Assembly (NCBI GenBank): GCA_963777895.1
Contig: CAVZSF010000005.1
Location: forward strand, 62,001 to 126,000
DNA from: UBA2241 sp963777895
GTDB lineage: Bacteria; Actinomycetota; Thermoleophilia; UBA2241
Direction: 5' to 3'
DNA length: 64,000 bases
Part shown: positions 57,501 to 64,000 of the stretch, piece after piece
How the letters are laid out: every line of letters starts with the position of its first letter
Position numbering within the stretch: position 1 is the stretch's first letter
The notes under the pieces: model-generated
The model's database searches: none
Told to the model about the DNA's origin: nothing
What the model saw: only the letters and a program-made list of their open reading frames with translations
Position numbers and translations under genes: made by a program

Positions 57501-60500
57501 CCGCCGACGCTGCCTGAGGATGTCTACGACGCGTGGGACAAGCAGCCTTGGGATACGCAGCTCGCCAACACGGTGACCGAGGAAGTCCGCAAGTTCATCG
57601 AGGAGTACCTCTACGGCGATCCTGCCGATCCGGGCGACGACAGGACGTACGTGAAGTACGTCGTCGTCGTCGGCGGCGACGACGTCATCCCGCAGCGGCG
57701 GGTGCAAGACCAGACGGTGCTCGGCAACGAGAGGGCCTATGCGGACAGCTCGTGGCTCAAGTCGACGAGCCCGCTACTCGCCAGCATGTTCGACTCGATG
57801 GTGCTCACCGACGACTACTACGTCGATCACGAGCCGATGCCGTTCAACGGCCGCTCCCTTTACATCCCCGACCTCGCCGTGGCGCGACTTGTCGAGACGC
57901 CGTCCGAGATCGCCGGCAGACCATCGTGCAGTTCTTGCAGAGCAACGGCATGCTGGCCGGCGGCAGCTCGGTCGTGACGGGTCAGGACTTCATGAGCGAC
58001 GGGTCCGACAGGGTGCACGACGCCCTCTCCAGCGCTGGCCTCAATCCCAAGAAGGAGACCTACGACTCGTGGCAGGTCAGCGACGTCCGCCGTGATCTGC
58101 TGGGCACGACGTCAGATGCTGTGGGCGGTCGCCGACATCGGCGCCATCAACGCCCACTTCACGCACTACGGCGGCATCTCCGCCTATGGCTACAACGAGC
58201 AGGCCGCGGGCCGGAGCGCCGCCGGCGAGTTCCTCTCCAGCACCGACTTCGACGGCGCATCCGGGTTCCTCGGCAAGCTCGTCTTCTCCATGGGCTGCCA
58301 CGCCGGCCTCAACGTGCCCGACGACCAGGTCGCCACGGCTCCCCAGTTCGTCGATCTGCTCGACGAAGTCGACCCGCGTCTCGACATGGCGCAGGCGATG
58401 GCACGGCAAGAGGGCGTGCTCATCGGCAGCACCGGCTTCGGCTTCGGCGACACCGAGACGATCGCCGGCACCGAGGCCCTGATCGGGGACTTCGCCGACC
58501 AGGCGACGACGGAGGACGAAGGCGAATGTCGGCAAGGCTCAGTCGATCGGGCTTGCCTTGGCGGCCGCCAAGCGGCAGTACCTGGGCTCGCTCTCGTCGG
58601 TCACGCCCTACGACGAGAAGTCGAGCATCCAGTTCACGATGTACGGCATGCCGCAGTACCGGCTGCCCCACGTCACGCAGGAGGGCACGTCCGAGATCGT
58701 GCCGCAGACTCTGACCCGGGCTGCCAGCAGCCGCCTGCTGAAGAGCGCCGAGGAAGCCGCGGCACAGGGCGATATCCCGTTCCCGGCTGGCTGCATCGTG
58801 GAGATCGTCGACCCCGCTCAGACCGGGCCGCGCTTCGTCAATGCCACGCTGGAGATGGTCGAGGCGGATGCGACCTCACGCTACGTGACGGCGCAGGTCG
58901 AAGGCTCAGACCAGCCCGACACTCAGGCCACGGCCGACAGGCCGATCCAGCCCCGGATCGTGATCGACCTCGGGGCGGAGGGCGCCGATCCGGTCAAGGC
59001 GGCGGTCCTCGAAGAGGGTGTCTACGCCGACATCGACCCCTTCAACCCGGCGATCTCTCGCTGGACGAACGAGTGGGAGGTCAACGTCGGTGAATTCCAG
59101 GTGGCGGCCGACGGCTGGTGGCCGGCCAGCCCCGCGGTGGTCTCGACGATCGACACGCCGAGCGGCAGGGAGCAGAGACTCATCGTCGTGCCCGGCCAGT
59201 TCCTGGCCACCTCGGCCGCGGACGACCCGGTCGTCGTCGGTACGGAGAGGATCTGGACCAGTCTGAAGCTGAGGCTGGTCAGGGGCTCAGACACAGACAC
59301 GATCGCGCCAACTGTGCGCAGCGTGGTCCTCACTAACGAAGGCCATCACTGGACGGCGACGATCGACGCCGAGGACCCCAGCTGGGTCACCCGCCTCGAC
59401 GTGACGCAGGTCGGCGCTGCGACCGCCGAGCCCTTCCACCTTGAGATCGCACCCGGCACCCCGGGTCCCTACAACGTCGAGTTCGACCTGCCGCTCGTGG
59501 AATCGGGCGAGGTGAACGTCCAGGTGGCGGTCACGGACGGCGCCGGCAACACCACGACGGTGACGGGCAGGGGTCTGTACGTGACGCCTGGCCCGACCGG
59601 CACGTTCTTGTTGAACGGCGGCGCCGCCAATACGCACGGCCGCCAGGTCACTGTCGATTCTGAAGTCGTCCACGCCGACGAGATGCGCACGAGCACGGAC
59701 GGCAAGGCAACGTGGAGTGACTGGCGGCCGTATGCCGCCAACGTCTCGGTCAGATTGCCGGCAACCGCCGGAGTCAGCATGGTCTGGGCGCAGTACCGCA
59801 ACTCCAACCCGAGCGTGCTCGAGACCTCCGACGACATCGAGCTGCTGCCCTATACGATCAGTGTGGGCATCACGGGCGCTGGCACAGTCACGCACGGTCC
59901 GAGCAGCGGTGATGCCCCCGTCGTGGACGGGGAGGACATGAGCTTCGCGCTCACGCCTCATCCAGGTCAGCGCCTTGCGGATGTGACCGTCGACGGCCAG
60001 TCACTGCTGCAGCCCGACCCGCCGACGACCGCGCATCTCTCCGCCAATGACGACGGTTCGTACTCATGCAAGCTCATCGACGTCGCCAGCGACCACGCTC
60101 TCGACGTGACGTTCGCGGAGAGCAGCCCGGGGACGTTCCTCATCAGTCATGGTGCGCCTATCCAAGCGAATGGGAACGCGTTCAGCTGCGCGCTGAGCGC
60201 AGATGGGCGTTATGTAGCCTTCAGCTCCGAGGCCCCGAACGTCGTGCCCGGTGACAGCAACGGAGTCACCGACGTATTCGTGCGTGACCTGTTGCTCGGC
60301 TACACCGAGCGTGTCAGCGTCGATTCCACAGGCCTCGAGGGAAACGGGGACAGCCTCTCACCGTCCATCAGTGCCGACGGCCAGTATGTCGCGTTCACCT
60401 CCGCTGCCGACAACCTCGTGTCGAACGACACCAATCCCCTGGAGGACGTCTTCGTCCACGACCGGGCGACGGGAATCACCGAACTGATCAGCGTGGACAC

Positions 60501-62499
60501 GACCGCCGGGGGCGCTGACAACGAGAGCTACACATCATCCATAAGTGCCGATGGACGCTACGTCGCGTTCGATTCGGATGCTTCGGACTTGGTGCCCGAC
60601 GACACCAACGGCTTGCGCGACGTCTTCGTGCGGGATTGCCTGGGACACAGCACCGTGCTTGCGAGCGCGGATGCCTTCGGCTTACCCGGCAACGGCCTGA
60701 GCGGCAGCGGTGTGATCAGTGGGGACGGTCGCATCGTGGCCTTCGCGTCGGAGGCGTCCGATCTGGTTCCGCTCGATCTCAACCTGAGCGAGGACGTGTT
60801 CGTTCGTGACCTCACGACTGGCACGACGGAACGCATCAGCGTGGGAGCCACGAACAACGAGGGGGACAGCGGAAGCAGTCGGCCGTCGATCAGTAGCGGC
60901 GGCCAGATCGTGGCGTTCTCGTCTCACGCGACGAATCTCGTGGCGAACGACATCAACGATCAGCCGGACATCTTCGTCCGCGATCGTGACGCCGGGGAGA
61001 CTCGCTTGGTGAGTGTCAGCGTAATGGGCGATCGAGCCAACGGCTACTGTGAGTCGGCGGCGATCAGCCCAGACGGCCGGTATGTCGCCTTCAGTTCTGC
61101 AGCCACCACTCTCTATGACGGGGACACTGACGGGGTTGTCGATGTCTTCGTCGCCGACCTCGTCACTGAAGCGATCGAACAGGTCAGCCGGCCGTTTCCG
61201 AATGGGCCGAGTCACCAGCCATCCATCAGCGATGAGGGCGAGAGGGTCGCCTACCTTTCGGAGGCGACGAACCTCGTGACGGGCGATACAAATGGTGCGA
61301 CGGATGTGATCGTGCGCTACCGCTCCGGCGGTCCCACTGCGCAACGAGTCAGTGTGGGGAGTCAATCGTGTAACAACTCGGCTGAGAGTCCTGTGATCAG
61401 CGGCAACGGTCGTTTTGTCGCATTCTCGTCCGGAGCTACGAACTTGGTTCCTGACGACACCAATGCGCGATACGACTTGTTCGTGCGTGACACCATCACC
61501 GGGGCGACGGAGCTAGTGAGCGTGTCCAGCAGCGGAGTGCAGGCCAACGGATCATCAAGCGGCGTCAAGGCCTCGTTCAGCGCGGACGGCCGCTACGTGG
61601 TCTTCGGGTCCTTGGCCTCGAACCTGGTGCCGGGAGACTGCAACTCGGGGATGAACTTCTTCGTGCGCGACCGGGATGCGGGCACAACTGAGTTGGTGAC
61701 GGTACCTGTAGGTGAAACGAGCGCTTGGGGAAACAGCTCGAACGAAGTGGCTGTGTTGAGCGCTGACGGCCGCTACGTCGCCTTCTGCTCGCTGATGGAG
61801 AATCTGGTGCCAGGCGAGACCCCGAGTAATGGGGCCATCTTCCGACGGGATCTTGTCGCTGGCACCACGGAGTTGATCAGCGGTGGGTCCGCGCCTTCCA
61901 TCAGTGCGGATGGCCGATATGTCGCCTACTCAGCTGGCTGGTATTGGGGGCTTCACGTGCACGACTGCGACACGGGCACGACGGAGCGGGTGGACGTGTC
62001 CAGCAGCGGTGACCCGGCCAACGCAGGGCTGGCAAGCACCGTCGCCATAAGTGGAAACGGTCGGTTCGTGGCGTTCGATACGTTCGCGACGAATCTCGTC
62101 CCCGGCGACACCAGCAACGTCGATGTCTTCGTGCATGATCGCGTCACCGGCAGGACGGAGCGAGTGAGCGTGAGCACCAACGGGATCGCCGGCAACGGTT
62201 CCTCCTACGGTGCTGCGATCAGTGACGACGGCAGGTATGTCGCCTTCTACTCTCAAGCGTCCAATCTCGTGCCCGCCGATGCCGATGTTCAGCCCGACGT
62301 CTTCGTGCACGACCGTCTAACGGGACGCACTGAGCAAGTAGATGTGGCCACGGACGGCAGCCAAGGCGACGCCGGCTCCGCTTCTTACCCCTCCATGAGC
62401 GGCGATGGCCGCTGCGTGGTGTTTACGTCATGGGCCGCCAACTTCGCGCCGGGTGACACTAACGGCACCGGCGACGCGTTCGTGAGAGTCAGGTGGTGA
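51519..62499 (+). CDS. Giant secreted multidomain protein with gingipain-like (C25) protease domain (three frame interruptions)
   Basis: The rebuilt protein has about 3,660 residues. Signal peptide at 1-33 (VLVMAVVLLTAPLAVSA), then a proline/threonine linker to 70. Residues 70-345 form a beta-rich domain (ALYAGGNAALSGTTKITGPL). OmpL47/Ig-like modules with W-x-x-x-V-x-V-T and YSVDxxGN patterns run to about 1300; further beta-sandwiches lie up to 1640. A PPC-like domain (STDVDIYEVTLPNTDPVPYG) is interrupted by seven GGYKHM repeats. The caspase-fold domain (about 1945-2370) has VVVVGGDDVIPQ, catalytic His in NAHFTHYGG and catalytic Cys in VFSMGCHAGLNVP. More beta domains follow, then 14 propeller blades (SADGRYVAFSS type) to the end. 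Frame changes near 57917, 58117 and 58522 are inside the protease domain, with conserved sequence on all sides. ATG 51519 has ggggga ahead. No anchor or sorting motif is seen. Confidence 0.85.
52846..53339 (+). repeat. Exact 224-base duplication within the giant gene
   Basis: Bases 52846-53069 and 53116-53339 are identical, at a 270-base (90-residue) period, encoding two OmpL47/Ig-like modules with the same ATPSTSDWTKGDVTVTLAAS run. The intervening stretch differs slightly. A further shared block of about 65 bases recurs at 53318-53386 and 53576-53645. Exact identity suggests a recent duplication or gene conversion, or an assembly artefact. Confidence 0.95.
56691..56924 (+). repeat. Seven GGYKHM repeats in the giant protein
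   Basis: Seven copies of ggcggytacaagcacatg encode GGYKHM (P follows in six of them, A in the third), mostly at an 11-residue period; the fourth interval is 16 residues. Between copies lie acidic or aromatic residues such as VDEA, YEDI, IEDA and YEDA. The block interrupts the PPC-like domain ahead of the protease domain. I know of no family with this unit. Confidence 0.95.
60178..62496 (+). repeat. Fourteen beta-propeller (PD40/TolB-like) repeats in the giant protein
   Basis: About 14 units of roughly 55 residues with the pattern S-x-S-ADGRYVAFSS-x-A-x-NLVPGDTN and DVFVRD-x-x-TG-TERVSV. Two seven-bladed propellers would account for the number. Units 10 and 11 lack parts of the pattern. The array ends the protein at FVRVRW and is the only part left after the protease and sandwich domains. 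Confidence 0.88.
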
Positions 62500-62609
62500 C
62501 GGCTCGGGATGTCACGGGGAACCGAGACGCATGAGCGGGCATCGTGACCAGCACAGGCAGGGACTGCTAGGCTAGGTCCGGAGCAGAGGCGGACCCGGGA
62601 GGCCGGCAG

Positions 62610-64000
62610 GTGGGTGACAGAGGCAACGAAGCGGTCACCTACCTGCCGGCCTCCTTGTTGCGCATGCTCGCCAGCCTGCCGGAGGGAAGGCCGGAGCGGA
62701 CAGGCGGCGGGACAGGTGGCGAAGCACTCGCGGTCCCGTTCGGCCATTCGATCGACGGCACCATGGTCATGGCCGACCTCTCCGGATTCACCGCGCTCTC
62801 GGAGCGGCTGGCGAAGCTCGGCGATGAGGGCGCCGAGCGGCTGACCTCCGTCATCAACCTGTTCTTCGCCAAGATGCTTGAGACCGCCGCGCGGTACGGC
62901 GGCGACACGCTCACGTTCGGCGGCGACGCCATCCTTCTGCTGTTCGAGGGCGAGGGTCATGCCGATCGAGCGGTGGCCGCAGCGCTGAGGATGCTGAAGC
63001 AGGTCGCCCGCTCGGCCGCCGTGGATGCGGGCGGCGGCAAGGTCAAGGTCGGCATGTCGGTAGGGGCACACAGCGATACCTTCTTGCTCTGTGCGGCCGG
63101 CCTGCCCGGATGAGCGCGTCGCAGCTGTTCGCCTTAGGCAGGGGCGCAGAGCTTGCTGCCTCAGCGGAGTCGCAGGCGGACAGGGGGCAGCTGGCGATCT
63201 CGGCGTCGACGAAGAAGCTGCTGCGTACGGCGGTCAGGACGGCGGCCTCGGGCGACTACCGCCTGGTGGAGCGCTTCCAACTCGATGGCGTCCCGCCGGC
63301 CGACGTCGCTCTTCCTTCGGTCTCCGAACGGCAGCTCGCCATGCTCGCCTCGTTGCTTCCTCCCTACGTGGCACGGTCGCAGGAAGCGGGTCGAGCGCTT
63401 CCAGCTCACGCCGGAGCACCGCCGTGTCGCCGTGGTGTTCGTCAACATCCTCGGCTTGAACGGTCTGATCGAGACGGCCGGCACCGTCGCCGCATTGGGC
63501 CAGCTGCAGACCTATGCCGCGATGCTAGCGCGACTCTGCGCCAAGCATCGCGGCTTCGTCGTCAGCAGCGACATCGCCACCAAGGGCATCAAGGTCATCC
63601 TCACCTTCGGTGCGCCCGTCGCCCATGAGTACTCCGCTGTCAACGCCGCGCGGTTCGCTCTCGATCTGAACGCCGAATTGAACGACGCGGGACTGAGCTT
63701 GCAGCACCGCATCGGGGTGAATGGCGGACACGTCTTTGCCGGCGAGGTCGGGCCTTCCTTCCGGCGGCAGTACACCGTGATGGGCGATGCGGTGAACCTC
63801 GCGGCGCGGCTCATGGCGGCGGCAGGACCCGGCGAAGTGTATGCGAGCCGTGATCTGCTCGATCACGCCGGGCCGAGTCTCTGCGGGCGCGAACTCCCGC
63901 CCATGAAGGTGAAAGGCAAGGAAGAGCCGGTCGCGGTCTGTGTCCTCGCGGAAGAGAAGCGAGCCGCCCGGCAAGTTCATTCGTGGAGGCGGCCTGCAGA
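62610..64000 (+). CDS. Soluble adenylyl cyclase-like protein with two class III cyclase domains (partial; two frame interruptions)
   Basis: Class III cyclases make cAMP or cGMP from ATP or GTP. Domain 1: DGTMVMADLSGFTALSERLA (metal Asp) and GGDTLTFGGDAILLLFEG (second Asp). Domain 2: VAVVFVNILGLNGLIETAGT, then KHRGFVVSSDIATKGIKVIL with LTFGAP, and QYTVMGDAVNLAARLMAAAG. In domain 2 the first metal Asp is replaced by Asn, the same divergence as in the C2 half of mammalian soluble cyclase (ADCY10), to which the whole layout is similar. Frame changes lie near 63105 and 63383, with conserved sequence on both sides. The GTG at 62610 has a gggaggcc ribosome site. The gene runs off the window; an AAA ATPase and TPR part usually follow. 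It starts 110 bases behind the giant gene. Confidence 0.87.

Noticed and set aside
54567..57707. A 1,046-codon open frame on the minus strand inside the giant gene
   Set aside because: It mirrors a GC-rich plus-strand gene, has arginine/valine-rich composition without domains, and lacks a ribosome site. The plus-strand frame has clear domains.

Overview
The window is about 70% GC, densely coded, and carries no rRNA, tRNA, insertion sequence, phage or CRISPR locus that I can see. Gene content points to an Actinomycetota-like bacterium, perhaps a Thermoleophilia-type or other deep lineage, with anaerobic or facultative metabolism: ferredoxin-dependent 2-oxoacid oxidoreductase, Hdr/Qmo-type complex, anaerobic sulfatase maturase, carbamate kinase, and Tat-lipoprotein solute binding. 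This placement is an inference from gene style, not from a phylogenetic marker.

Layout. (1) 1-1.3 kb: the 3' end of carbamate kinase and a small carboxymuconolactone decarboxylase-like protein. (2) 1.5-8.9 kb, minus strand: a run read as formyltransferase - sulfatase maturase - sulfatase - SulP anion transporter - DUF389 protein - membrane protein. It looks like sulfate-ester use: the maturase activates the sulfatase, and a sulfate-type transporter follows. (3) 9-20.3 kb: housekeeping and accessory genes (PPK2, UBP zinc finger, DUF5996, M29 aminopeptidase, secreted papain-like protease, DoxX, HAD phosphatase, nucleotidyltransferase, acyltransferase, polyamine-binding lipoprotein). (4) 20.4-24.2 kb: a secreted beta-helix/FG-GAP protein. 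(5) 24.3-36.7 kb: hutU-hisD-korDABC-sucCD-hutH-hutI-ftcD, all plus strand. Histidine goes to glutamate, and 2-oxoglutarate goes to succinyl-CoA and then succinate with reduced ferredoxin and substrate-level ATP; only the glutamate to 2-oxoglutarate step is missing here. (6) 36.9-45.9 kb: a redox/sulfur-carrier operon that starts with an ArsR repressor behind a strong promoter/operator, then TusA, an MvhD-like protein, a very large HdrA with an inserted GltD/NfnB module, a second HdrA, a winged helix protein, two DsrE-like proteins, a QmoC/HdrC-HdrE-like membrane protein, a zinc ribbon and a NifX-like protein. (7) 46.1-50.9 kb: a HigBA toxin-antitoxin pair, an MFS exporter, a flippase-like protein and a QueG-like Fe-S protein. 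(8) 51.5-62.5 kb: one secreted protein of about 3,660 residues with OmpL47/Ig-like repeats, seven GGYKHM repeats, a gingipain-like (C25) His-Cys protease domain and 14 beta-propeller blades. (9) 62.6 kb to the edge: a soluble-adenylyl-cyclase-like protein, cut by the window end.

Quality. About 27 single-base frame changes interrupt otherwise well conserved genes, concentrated at 3-15 kb, 38-43.6 kb and 57.9-63.4 kb, while 24.3-38.4 kb is clean. I annotate each of these as one gene and treat the indels as probable sequencing or assembly errors. Where a gene is called frameshifted, the coordinates span the reconstructed gene.
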